Positions 1 to 7,030 are shown, counted from the stretch's first letter. The stretch is DNA of 7,317 nucleotides from Cellvibrionaceae bacterium (GCA_021151615.1 JAGKXA010000217.1:1-7317), one strand, 5' to 3'. A program made the numbers and translations. Notes: generated by a model from the letters alone, not told the origin.

Positions 1-383
1 TAGTTGGCCCAATTACGGGTGTCTATGGCAGTCAGCGGATTTACAACGGCGTACCTAATTCCCCGCATTATGGGGTCGATATTGCCAAACCTGTTGGAAC
101 TCTGGTTAATGCCCCGGCAGGTGGTGTTGTGACACTGGTGCATCCGGACATGTTTTTTTCAGGCGGTACTTTGATTATCGATCATGGTCACGGCTTGTCA
201 TCGACCTTCATTCATTTGAGTGAAATTTTAGTTAAGCAGGGTGATGTAATTGCACAGGGGCAGCCAATTGCCAAAGTTGGAAAAACCGGCCGCGCGACCG
301 GCGCACACCTTGATTGGCGAATGAACTGGTTTGAAGAGCGAGTCGATCCGCAATTATTAGTTGACCCCATGCCGGCTAACTAA
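1..383 (+). CDS. M23 family (LytM-type) metallopeptidase, 3' part only
   Basis: The reading frame is open from the left edge (first full codon at 3) to the TAA at 381-383, so the N-terminus is missing. The visible 126 residues are a nearly complete M23 domain. The zinc motif HxxxD is HYGVD (His at 66-68, Asp at 78-80), followed by DHGHG (183 onward), a FIHLS stretch and the GxxxG-rich turn before the last motif. That motif, usually HxH, reads HLD here: the catalytic-type His (306-308) is kept, while the second zinc ligand is Asp (312-314). The family cleaves peptide crosslinks in murein or activates amidases in the periplasm; a signal peptide is expected upstream but cannot be seen. The GTG at 129 is not a plausible start, because the zinc motif lies before it. 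The next gene begins 36 bases later, so the two may be cotranscribed. The family call is firm; the substrate is unknown. Confidence 0.9.
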   Translation, partial: VGPITGVYGSQRIYNGVPNSPHYGVDIAKPVGTLVNAPAGGVVTLVHPDMFFSGGTLIIDHGHGLSSTFIHLSEILVKQGDVIAQGQPIAKVGKTGRATGAHLDWRMNWFEERVDPQLLVDPMPAN

Positions 384-419
384 GTTGGGATAGTTTTCAT
401 TGTATGAAGCAGGAGTGCT

Positions 420-2261
420 ATGAAACGTTTTGTGCAGGTTAGTGCAATATTTTTTGCTGGCGTGATTTTTGGTTTGATCTCTGTGCAGGGAACCTTTAAT
501 CATTTGCGCCACATTTTTTCACCCTCGCTCAGTTTTGCCGATGGTGCAACCTATGTTGGTGCTGTGAATGCGCAAGGATTGCTCGATGGTAATGGGCGCA
601 TGCAATGGAAGAACGGTGATACTTATGTTGGCGACTTTGCCGATGGTTTGTTTCATGGCTACGGAGTTTTTTCCAGTTCGGCTTCGGGAAATTATCGCGG
701 GAATTATGTTGCCGGAGAAATGGAGGGGGTGGGGGAACTGGTATATGCAGATGGTTCGCGCTATGAGGGTGAATTTAAAGCGAACCAGCCTCATGGTAAG
801 GGTAAATTAATCTACGTCGATGGTACTTATTATGTCGGGGATTTTGTAAAGAACCGGCCACATGGCAAAGGTCAGTGGTTTTTCGCTGATAAATCGACGT
901 ATTCTGGTGATGTTGTCAATGGTGCGCTTACCGGAAAAGGTGAACTAATTCGCGATGGTTCCAAATATGTTGGTGAGTTTGTTAATGGGAAAATGCAAGG
1001 TAAAGGTGTATTCACCGATACACAAGGCAATAGTTATAGTGGTGAATTTGCAAACGATGCATTTACCGGTGAGGGGACTTACTCGGGCACTGATGGCGAT
1101 GTATTTATAGGGCAATTCAACAACTGGGTGCTGAATGGCAAAGGATTGCAAACCAATAAAAAAGGTAATCAATGGCAGGGTGATTTCCAGCATGGTTTAC
1201 TGGAAGGTCAGGGCAGTTATCTTGAAAAAGAGGGTCAGCAATACACCGGTGAATTTGAATTTGGAAAATATTCAGGCAAGGGAAAACTAATCGCAGAAAA
1301 TGGCGATATCTATGAAGGAGAGTTTTCTTACGGGCAAAAACATGGCGCCGGTACGCTAACGTATAAAGAGCCGATCGATGGAGTAAGTAAAATTACTGGC
1401 CGCTGGAATTACAATCGTCTTGTTGATGGCGGCAGTGATGTAAAAGTTTTTTCGGCCGAGGAAGTTGCTGAGCATGCACTTTATAAGGAGCACGCAGCGT
1501 TACAGCAAACACTGGATTCTTTGCAAGCATCAAACCCGGAAAAAACCGAGCTTTATAGTTTGGTTGTTGCAGGGTATGGCACTGAAGAAGTGTTTCGACG
1601 CGAGAGTAAATTTATTGAAAATTTATTTACTGCACAATACAACAACCGTACGACGGCAATTTACCTCGCCAATAGCCAGCGTTCACTTGCCGAGCATCCC
1701 ATGGCAACACGCACCAGTATCAAAGCGGCGATTGAAAGAATCGCTGAGCGCATGGATAAAAACCAGGATATTTTCTTTTTATATATCACCAGTCATGGAA
1801 GCAAAAATAAAACCATCTCGCTGGATCACAATGGGCTGGCACTGGCAGATATAGATGCAAAATGGTTGGGTGACTTGCTGAAGACAACCGGCATCAAACA
1901 TCGGGTAGTGGTATTGTCGGCGTGCTTCTCCGGTGGTTTTATTGATGATATTAGCGATGAAAACACTCTCATCATGACTGCCGCATCCGCTAAAAAAACG
2001 TCCTTTGGCTGTGCGGATGACAGCCTTTTTACCTACTTTGGCAAAGCTTTCTTCAATGAGTCCCTGAAACCCGGAGTGGATTTTGAGCAGGCTTTCTATC
2101 AAGCGCGCAATCTGGTGGAAGCATGGGAGAAAGAGCAAAAAATCACTCCTTCAGAGCCTCAGATCAAACCAAATGAAAGGGTAACCCACCAGGTTAAACG
2201 TTGGTTGGAAAGCACAGGTTCGGTGGAATTGCCGAATTTAAAACCTCAATCACCCCAATAG
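420..2261 (+). CDS. Membrane-anchored MORN-repeat protein with C13 (legumain-like) cysteine peptidase domain
   Basis: This 613-residue protein has three parts. Residues 5-22 form one hydrophobic helix after a short basic N-terminus, a signal peptide or signal anchor that would place the rest in the periplasm or on the envelope. Residues about 41-317 hold twelve tandem MORN-type repeats of 21-24 residues (pattern G-x-x-Y-x-G-[DE]-F ... G-x-G), with a degenerate thirteenth up to about 337. Residues about 377-575 match the proteobacterial C13 peptidase family of clan CD. The catalytic His is H459 in TSHGS and the nucleophile is C502 in SACFSGGF; a conserved-looking TSFGCADD follows at 527-534. 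Family knowledge: C13 includes legumain and the GPI transamidase subunit, which act at Asn or Asp sites; MORN repeats often act as membrane-binding or scaffold modules. The start ATG has AGGAG four bases upstream. The M23 gene just before it suggests an envelope role. The substrate is unknown. Confidence 0.88.
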   Translation: MKRFVQVSAIFFAGVIFGLISVQGTFNHLRHIFSPSLSFADGATYVGAVNAQGLLDGNGRMQWKNGDTYVGDFADGLFHGYGVFSSSASGNYRGNYVAGEMEGVGELVYADGSRYEGEFKANQPHGKGKLIYVDGTYYVGDFVKNRPHGKGQWFFADKSTYSGDVVNGALTGKGELIRDGSKYVGEFVNGKMQGKGVFTDTQGNSYSGEFANDAFTGEGTYSGTDGDVFIGQFNNWVLNGKGLQTNKKGNQWQGDFQHGLLEGQGSYLEKEGQQYTGEFEFGKYSGKGKLIAENGDIYEGEFSYGQKHGAGTLTYKEPIDGVSKITGRWNYNRLVDGGSDVKVFSAEEVAEHALYKEHAALQQTLDSLQASNPEKTELYSLVVAGYGTEEVFRRESKFIENLFTAQYNNRTTAIYLANSQRSLAEHPMATRTSIKAAIERIAERMDKNQDIFFLYITSHGSKNKTISLDHNGLALADIDAKWLGDLLKTTGIKHRVVVLSACFSGGFIDDISDENTLIMTAASAKKTSFGCADDSLFTYFGKAFFNESLKPGVDFEQAFYQARNLVEAWEKEQKITPSEPQIKPNERVTHQVKRWLESTGSVELPNLKPQSPQ

Positions 2262-2285
2262 CCCTGTGGTTCTAGAGACAGGGCT
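2260..2285 (+). terminator. Hairpin at the end of the MORN/C13 gene
   Basis: A perfect 8-bp stem, AGCCCTGT (2260-2267) with ACAGGGCT (2278-2285), closes a 10-base loop and overlaps the TAG stop at 2259-2261. No run of T follows, so it is not a standard intrinsic terminator. It may instead protect the 3' end or assist Rho-dependent termination. It does separate the envelope genes from the housekeeping block. Confidence 0.35.
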
Positions 2286-2338
2286 GTAACAGGCAGTGTA
2301 AGATACCGCCCCCGGTTAACTAACCATGACCCAAGATT

Positions 2339-2533
2339 ATGATAGATAAAAAGTTACTCAGTATTTTGGTATGCCCGGTGAGCAAGGGCGAACTTGAATA
2401 TCGTCCCGAGCAACAGGAACTGGTCTGTTGGGACAGTGGTTTGGCTTACCCGATTCGCGATGGCATTCCGGTGATGCTGGAGCATGAAGCGCGCAAACTC
2501 AGCGCGGAAGAACTGGAGCAGCACCAGGCCTAA
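2339..2533 (+). CDS. ycaR: Trm112/YcaR-like small protein (UPF0434 family)
   Basis: The 64-residue product matches the YcaR/UPF0434 family across its whole length: an N-terminal KLLSILVCP segment, an ELVCWDSGLAYPIRDGIPVM core and a charged C-terminus with EARKLSAEE. The fold resembles Trm112, which in eukaryotes and archaea is a zinc-binding activator of methyltransferases; the bacterial role is not settled. The CPxC pair present in E. coli YcaR reads CPVS here (C12, S15), leaving C12 and C29, so zinc binding is doubtful. Other proteobacterial members, as I recall, also lack this Cys. The ribosome binding site is poor (only an AAGA-like stretch), yet the ATG fits the family start. In many gammaproteobacteria the gene lies between lpxK and kdsB; here it directly precedes alaS with a 37-base gap and no terminator, so cotranscription is likely. 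Confidence 0.88.
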   Translation: MIDKKLLSILVCPVSKGELEYRPEQQELVCWDSGLAYPIRDGIPVMLEHEARKLSAEELEQHQA

Positions 2534-2570
2534 GGGCAGGGTGCCAACGATGTTGAAGACGAGTTAGATA

Positions 2571-5204
2571 ATGATGAAAAGCGCTGAAATCCGCGATGCA
2601 TTTTTGAAGTTTTTTGAATCCAAGGGGCACACTATTGTTGCCAGTAGTTCCTTGATTCCGGGTAATGATCCAACCCTTCTGTTTACCAATGCAGGTATGA
2701 ACCAGTTTAAGGATTGCTTCCTGGGTGCTGACAAACGTTCATACAATCGCGCGGTAAGCTCCCAGCGTTGTGTGCGCGCCGGCGGTAAACATAATGACCT
2801 GGAAAATGTCGGTTACACTGCTCGTCACCACACCTTCTTCGAAATGCTCGGTAATTTCAGTTTTGGTGATTATTTCAAACATGATGCTATCCGTTTTGCC
2901 TGGGAATTTTTGACCTCCAAAGACTGGCTGGCAATTCCCTCGGAAAAGCTTTGGATTACCGTTTATGCCTCTGACGATGAGGCCTTTGATATTTGGAGCA
3001 AAGAGGTAGGTGTTCCGGCGGAGCGTATTATCCGCATTGGTGACAACAAGGGCGCCCCTTATGCTTCAGACAATTTCTGGGCTATGGGTGACACAGGCCC
3101 TTGCGGTCCCTGCACTGAAATTTTCTACGATCACGGCGCGGATATCTGGGGTGGCCCACCTGGCTCGCCGGAGGAAGATGGTGATCGTTATATCGAGATC
3201 TGGAACAACGTATTCATGCAATTCAACCGTACTGCCGACGGAGTTTTGCATCCGTTGCCAGCTCCCTCGGTAGACACGGGGATGGGGCTGGAGCGTATTT
3301 CTGCAGTTATGCAGCACGTACATTCCAACTATGAAATTGATCTGTTCCAGCATTTGTTAACCGCAGCGGCAGAGGCCACTGGCAATCACGATATGGAAAA
3401 CAAATCACTGCGCGTGATTGCAGACCATATCCGTTCCTGTTCTTTCCTGGTCAGCGATGGCGTTTTGCCTTCCAATGAAGGTCGCGGTTATGTGTTGCGT
3501 CGTATTATTCGCCGCGCCATTCGTCACGGTAATCAACTCGGTCAAAAGCAGCCTTTCTTTCACAAGCTGGTAAAAGCCTTGGCAGAGGTGATGGGTGATG
3601 CCTATCCGGAACTGCACAAAAATCAAGCTCACATCGAAAAAGTGTTGCTGCAGGAAGAAGAACAATTCGAGAAGACACTCGATAAAGGTATCGCTGTTCT
3701 TGAAGATGCGCTGACTAAACTTTCGGGGACTGAAATCCCCGGCAAAGTAGTGTTTACCCTGTATGACACCTACGGCTTCCCGGTTGATCTGACGGCTGAT
3801 ATCGCGCGTGAGCGCGGTTTAACGGTGGACCAGGCGGGCTATGAGGCCGCTATGGCGGAACAGCGCGCCCGTGCTCGCGCTGCCGGTACCTTCAAAGTCG
3901 ATTACAACGCAAAAGGCTTGGAGTTTCCTGCATCAGAATTCCTTGGCTACAGTAGTTTGGCCGAGCAGGGCAAGGTGCTTGCTCTGGTTAAAGATGGCCA
4001 GAAAGTAGAACAATTGGTTGAAGGTGATGACGGTGCAGTCGTGTTGGATCGCACCCCATTCTATGCTGAGTCTGGTGGTCAGGCAGGCGACTGTGGTTAT
4101 CTGGAATTGGGCGGAAATCGTGTAGAGGTGCGCGACTGTCAGAAGCAGGGTTCATCCAATTTACACATCGTACGAGTGCTTCAAGGGGCTATTTCTGTTG
4201 GTGATAGCTTTTCCGCCAAAGTTGATGGCAATGTGCGTCAAGCTACAGCACTTAACCATTCTGCAACTCACTTGATGCACGCAGCACTGCGTAAGGTGTT
4301 GGGTGAACATGTTACCCAAAAAGGCTCGCTGGTTGATTCCGAGCGCTTGCGTTTTGACTTCTCCCATTTCGAAGCGGTTACTGCTGACCAGCTCAAGGCC
4401 ATAGAAGCACTGGTAAATGATCAGATTCGAGCTAACTCTGCAGTGGCGACTGAGTTGTGCGATATGGATACTGCAAAAGCCAAGGGCGCTATGGCACTGT
4501 TCGGGGAGAAATATGGCGATACAGTGCGCGTGTTAACCATGGGTGATGGCTTCTCGGTAGAACTTTGTGGTGGTACCCACGTTAATCGTACAGGCGATAT
4601 CGGCCTGTTCCGCATTATTTCCGAATCGGGCGTTGCGGCGGGAATTCGCCGTATCGAGGCTATCACAGGCGCCAAGGCATTGGAGCTGTTTGATCAAGTG
4701 GAAGTGCTGGTTGATAGCGCCAGCCGTAGCCTGAAAACCAATCGCGATTCCCTGGTTGAAAAGCTGGAGGCCTTGGTTGCCCAGAATCGCAAACTTGAGA
4801 AAGATCTAGCGCAACTGAAAACCAAACTGGCTACAGCCGGCAGTGGTGACTTATCAACCCAAGCCAAAGAAGTTGGCGGTGTTAAGGTGTTGGCCTTGAA
4901 TCTGGAAGGCGCAGACGCCAAATCACTGCGTGACACAGTGGATCAGTTCAAAAACAAGCTGGGGACAGCAGTTGTTCTGCTGGCAGCTGTTGAGGGTGAC
5001 AAGGCTGCGCTGGTTGCTGGTGTAACCCAGGATATCACCGGTAAAGTCAAAGCTGGCGATTTAATGGGTTATGTTGCCGGCCAATTGGGAGGCAAGGGCG
5101 GCGGGCGTCCGGATATGGCTCAGGGCGGTGGTACCAACCTGGCAGCCCTGGATTCAGCACTGGCTTCGGTAGCTCCCTGGGTTCAAGAGCAACTGGGTGT
5201 TTAA
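2571..5204 (+). CDS. alaS: Alanine--tRNA ligase
   Basis: Class II aminoacyl-tRNA synthetase that charges tRNA-Ala with alanine in the cytoplasm and hydrolyses mischarged Ser- or Gly-tRNA-Ala. At 877 residues it is full length (E. coli has 876). The catalytic core carries the AlaRS signature around residues 81-102 (GYTARHHTFFEMLGNFSFGD) and motif 3 at about 236-243 (GMGLERI). The editing site is complete: H563 and H567 in HSATH, C666 and H670 in CGGTH; Cys666 has the same number as in E. coli. A coiled-coil stretch (about 727-757) leads to the C-Ala/DHHA1 domain, with its glycine-rich GGKGGGRPDMAQGG at 840-853. Two adjacent ATG codons (2571, 2574) are possible starts. A weak GAG lies seven bases before the first, while the second gives MKSAEIR, as in Pseudomonas homologues. 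E. coli AlaRS represses its own gene; no equivalent operator is evident here. Confidence 0.98.
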   Translation: MMKSAEIRDAFLKFFESKGHTIVASSSLIPGNDPTLLFTNAGMNQFKDCFLGADKRSYNRAVSSQRCVRAGGKHNDLENVGYTARHHTFFEMLGNFSFGDYFKHDAIRFAWEFLTSKDWLAIPSEKLWITVYASDDEAFDIWSKEVGVPAERIIRIGDNKGAPYASDNFWAMGDTGPCGPCTEIFYDHGADIWGGPPGSPEEDGDRYIEIWNNVFMQFNRTADGVLHPLPAPSVDTGMGLERISAVMQHVHSNYEIDLFQHLLTAAAEATGNHDMENKSLRVIADHIRSCSFLVSDGVLPSNEGRGYVLRRIIRRAIRHGNQLGQKQPFFHKLVKALAEVMGDAYPELHKNQAHIEKVLLQEEEQFEKTLDKGIAVLEDALTKLSGTEIPGKVVFTLYDTYGFPVDLTADIARERGLTVDQAGYEAAMAEQRARARAAGTFKVDYNAKGLEFPASEFLGYSSLAEQGKVLALVKDGQKVEQLVEGDDGAVVLDRTPFYAESGGQAGDCGYLELGGNRVEVRDCQKQGSSNLHIVRVLQGAISVGDSFSAKVDGNVRQATALNHSATHLMHAALRKVLGEHVTQKGSLVDSERLRFDFSHFEAVTADQLKAIEALVNDQIRANSAVATELCDMDTAKAKGAMALFGEKYGDTVRVLTMGDGFSVELCGGTHVNRTGDIGLFRIISESGVAAGIRRIEAITGAKALELFDQVEVLVDSASRSLKTNRDSLVEKLEALVAQNRKLEKDLAQLKTKLATAGSGDLSTQAKEVGGVKVLALNLEGADAKSLRDTVDQFKNKLGTAVVLLAAVEGDKAALVAGVTQDITGKVKAGDLMGYVAGQLGGKGGGRPDMAQGGGTNLAALDSALASVAPWVQEQLGV

Positions 5205-5242
5205 GTCTGTTGATTGTTTGTTGTGCAAAAAATGAAAGAAGT

Positions 5243-5315
5243 GCGATTAATCCGCTTTTTATCATCCATCCGGGTTAACTTTTGTCTCGAACTGGTGTTT
5301 AATTGGCGCCTTTTT
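5243..5315 (+). terminator. Two weak terminator-like hairpins between alaS and lysC
   Basis: The first has GCG (5243-5245) facing CGC (5253-5255), followed by five T (5256-5260). The second has GGTG (5294-5297) facing CGCC (5307-5310) with one G-U pair, followed by five T (5311-5315). Both have short stems, so termination is likely partial at best. Together they suggest that alaS and lysC are not tightly coupled and that lysC may have a promoter in this gap. I could not identify that promoter with confidence. Confidence 0.2.
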
Positions 5316-5370
5316 GTGATCTGGTTAGTCAGTATTCGTATTCGTCAAAATTAAAGAAGGATAGGCTGTA

Positions 5371-6618
5371 ATGAGCTTATTGGTTCAAAAATACGGTGGT
5401 ACCTCAGTGGGAACCATCGAGCGCATTGAGCAGGTGGCTGATAAGGTTGCCGGCTTCCGCGCCCAAGGGCATGACATGGTAGTAGTTCTCTCTGCCATGA
5501 GCGGCGAAACCAATCGTTTAATTGGACTCGCCCAGCAAATTCAGGCAGTACCTGATCCACGTGAGTTGGATGTGTTGGTATCTACCGGTGAACAAGTCAC
5601 TATTGCGCTCTTGTGCATGGCGTTAAAAAAGCGTGGTCTTGATGCTCGCTCTTATACGGGTGGCCAGGTTCGTATTCTTACCGACAGTTCCTTCACCAAA
5701 GCCAGAATTCAGGCTATTGATGAAGAAAATATGCGCGCAGATTTGAAGCTGGGGCGTGTAGTTGTTGTAGCTGGCTTCCAGGGGGTAGACGAACACGGCA
5801 ATATCACCACCCTGGGTCGCGGTGGTTCAGATACTACTGGTGTGGCTCTGGCAGCGGCCCTGAGGGCTGACGAGTGCCAGATCTACACTGATGTAGACGG
5901 CGTATACACCACGGATCCTCGTATCTGTGAACGTGCTCGCCGCCTCGAAAAAATTACCTTTGAAGAAATGCTGGAAATGGCCAGCCAGGGCTCAAAAGTG
6001 CTGCAAATTCGCTCTGTTGAATTCGCAGGCAAATACAAAGTACCCCTGCGTGTACTGCACAGTTTCAAAGAAGGCCCTGGAACCCTGATTACCCTCGATG
6101 AGGAAGATGCATCTATGGAACAACCAATTGTTTCCGGTATCGCGTTCAACCGCGATGAAGCTAAAGTGACCGTTGCCGGCGTACCCGATACTCCTGGCGT
6201 TGCGGCAAAAATTTTGGCGCCAGTAGGCGAAGCCAATATTGAAGTGGATGTTATTGTTCAAAACGTATCTGCCGATGGCACCACCGATTTAACATTCACC
6301 GTACACAAAAATGACATGAACAAAGCTGTTGCTGTGTTGGAAGGCGTTGCCAAAGAAATTGGCGCGCGCGAAGTACGCAGTGATGACAAGGTCGCTAAGG
6401 TATCTATCGTGGGTGTTGGTATGCGCTCCCATGCCGGTGTTGCATCTCGTATGTTTACCGCATTGGCTGATGAGCGTATTAACATCCAAATGATCACTAC
6501 ATCGGAAATCAAAATTTCGGTGATCATTGATGAGCGTTACTTGGAGTTGGCTGTGCGTAGTCTGCACACCGCTTTTGGTTTGGATGCCGAGCCGTCAGAA
6601 AGCCGTGTGAGGGGCTAA
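5371..6618 (+). CDS. lysC: Aspartokinase (monofunctional, two ACT domains)
   Basis: Phosphorylates L-aspartate with ATP, the first step to lysine, threonine, methionine and diaminopimelate. The 415 residues match the Pseudomonas-type enzyme end to end. The amino-acid kinase domain (about 1-240) opens with QKYGGTSVG (6-14) and contains SAMSGETNRL (41-50), STGEQV (71-76), GRGGSDTTGVALAAAL (149-164) and DVDGVYTTDPR (174-184). Two ACT domains follow (about 265-330 and 343-405), with QNVSADGTTDLTF in the first and MITTSEIKISV in the second; these normally bind lysine and/or threonine for feedback inhibition. There is no homoserine dehydrogenase fusion. The ATG has GAAGGA nine bases upstream (5356-5361). 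The gap to alaS is 166 bases. An internal start at residue 249 may yield a separate regulatory subunit. Confidence 0.97.
   Translation: MSLLVQKYGGTSVGTIERIEQVADKVAGFRAQGHDMVVVLSAMSGETNRLIGLAQQIQAVPDPRELDVLVSTGEQVTIALLCMALKKRGLDARSYTGGQVRILTDSSFTKARIQAIDEENMRADLKLGRVVVVAGFQGVDEHGNITTLGRGGSDTTGVALAAALRADECQIYTDVDGVYTTDPRICERARRLEKITFEEMLEMASQGSKVLQIRSVEFAGKYKVPLRVLHSFKEGPGTLITLDEEDASMEQPIVSGIAFNRDEAKVTVAGVPDTPGVAAKILAPVGEANIEVDVIVQNVSADGTTDLTFTVHKNDMNKAVAVLEGVAKEIGAREVRSDDKVAKVSIVGVGMRSHAGVASRMFTALADERINIQMITTSEIKISVIIDERYLELAVRSLHTAFGLDAEPSESRVRG
6115..6618 (+). CDS. Possible aspartokinase beta subunit from an internal start within lysC
   Basis: The in-frame ATG at 6115 (Met249 of LysC) is preceded by GAGGAAG at 6100-6106, eight bases upstream, a good Shine-Dalgarno sequence inside the coding region. 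The resulting 167-residue product would begin MEQPIVSGIAFNRDEAKVTV and contain only the two ACT domains. In Corynebacterium and Bacillus aspartokinases of alpha2beta2 type, the beta subunit starts from an internal codon at the same place; the Corynebacterium beta subunit begins with a similar MEEAVLTG stretch and is about 172 residues. The site is seen directly; its use in this organism is inferred. Confidence 0.45.
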   Translation: MEQPIVSGIAFNRDEAKVTVAGVPDTPGVAAKILAPVGEANIEVDVIVQNVSADGTTDLTFTVHKNDMNKAVAVLEGVAKEIGAREVRSDDKVAKVSIVGVGMRSHAGVASRMFTALADERINIQMITTSEIKISVIIDERYLELAVRSLHTAFGLDAEPSESRVRG

Positions 6619-6806
6619 GCTTTCTTGAAGGCGGTTTAGTTAAGGTGTTTGAGTTGCATTGCTGCCTGGTTCAAAAACAGGTAGAAAAATGTTGGGGGTT
6701 TCTTCCCTTTCGCGAAAAGTAGACGATACTTATGCCAAGGCATTCGGTTGTCAGGACGCGACAGGGGGTATTCGGGAGTCGATGGTGGCAAGGGGTGTCT
6801 AAGTCG

Positions 6807-6832
6807 TACTCTTACAGGATGAGTGAAGGAGA
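6807..6832 (+). promoter_or_regulatory. Candidate CsrA autoregulatory site over the csrA ribosome binding site
   Basis: ACTC (6808-6811) pairs with GAGT (6821-6824), extendable by a T-G wobble (6807/6825). The nine-base loop TTACAGGAT presents a GGA (6817-6819), the classic shape of a CsrA target. A second GGA in AAGGAGA (6828-6830) is part of the Shine-Dalgarno sequence, seven bases before the ATG. One CsrA dimer on these sites would block ribosome entry, as reported for E. coli csrA. Only eight bases separate the two GGA motifs, so bridging by one dimer is uncertain. Further GGA motifs lie at about 6753 and 6775. Confidence 0.45.
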
Positions 6833-6838
6833 TTAAAG

Positions 6839-7030
6839 ATGTTAATTTTGACTCGCCGTATTGGCGAAACTTTGATGGTTGGTGACGAAGTAACCGTTAC
6901 CGTTTTAGGGGTAAAAGGCAACCAGGTTCGTATTGGTGTTAATGCTCCTAAAGATATCGCTGTACATCGTGAAGAGATTTATCAGCGTATCCAACGTGAG
7001 AAGCAAAATCAGGAAGAGCAAGACAGTTAA
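6839..7030 (+). CDS. csrA: Carbon storage regulator, RNA-binding translational regulator
   Basis: The 63-residue product is the CsrA/RsmA family over its full length. This homodimeric protein binds GGA motifs, mostly in hairpin loops near ribosome binding sites, and represses or stabilises target mRNAs for carbon flux, motility, biofilm and secretion; small RNAs of the CsrB/RsmZ type titrate it. The key RNA-contact residues are present: L4, R6 and R7 in MLILTRRIGE, and R44 in VHREEIY. The C-terminal tail after residue 55 (KQNQEEQDS) is short and polar, the usual variable end. Translation starts at an ATG with AAGGAG seven bases upstream. The 219-base leader after lysC probably holds the gene's own promoter, but I found no convincing one. 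The position after alaS and lysC fits Pseudomonas; enteric bacteria have alaS directly before csrA. Confidence 0.98.
   Translation: MLILTRRIGETLMVGDEVTVTVLGVKGNQVRIGVNAPKDIAVHREEIYQRIQREKQNQEEQDS

Noticed and set aside
2275..2310. Promoter for ycaR-alaS: GAGACA, 18-base spacer, TAAGAT, then GC-rich ACCGCCCCCGG
   Set aside because: Each box matches only four of six consensus bases and -35 overlaps the hairpin. The GC-rich discriminator is suggestive, but this is too weak to list as a feature.
2326..2349. Seven-codon ORF (MTQDYDR) overlapping the ycaR start
   Set aside because: It has no ribosome binding site and is short enough to be chance; no sign of a regulatory leader.
3066..3353. Minus-strand and alternative-frame open frames within the MORN/C13 gene, alaS and lysC (for example 3066-3353)
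   Set aside because: All lie inside well-supported genes, have no family resemblance and no ribosome binding sites; they are shadows of the coding strand.
5205..5370. Lysine riboswitch upstream of lysC, as in E. coli
   Set aside because: The 166-base gap shows none of the conserved L-box core segments, and only weak short hairpins are present.
6662..6684. Hairpin CTGCCTG/CAGGTAG as the lysC terminator
   Set aside because: The 7-bp stem (one G-U pair) is followed by AAAAATG instead of a T-run, so it does not look like an intrinsic terminator on either strand.
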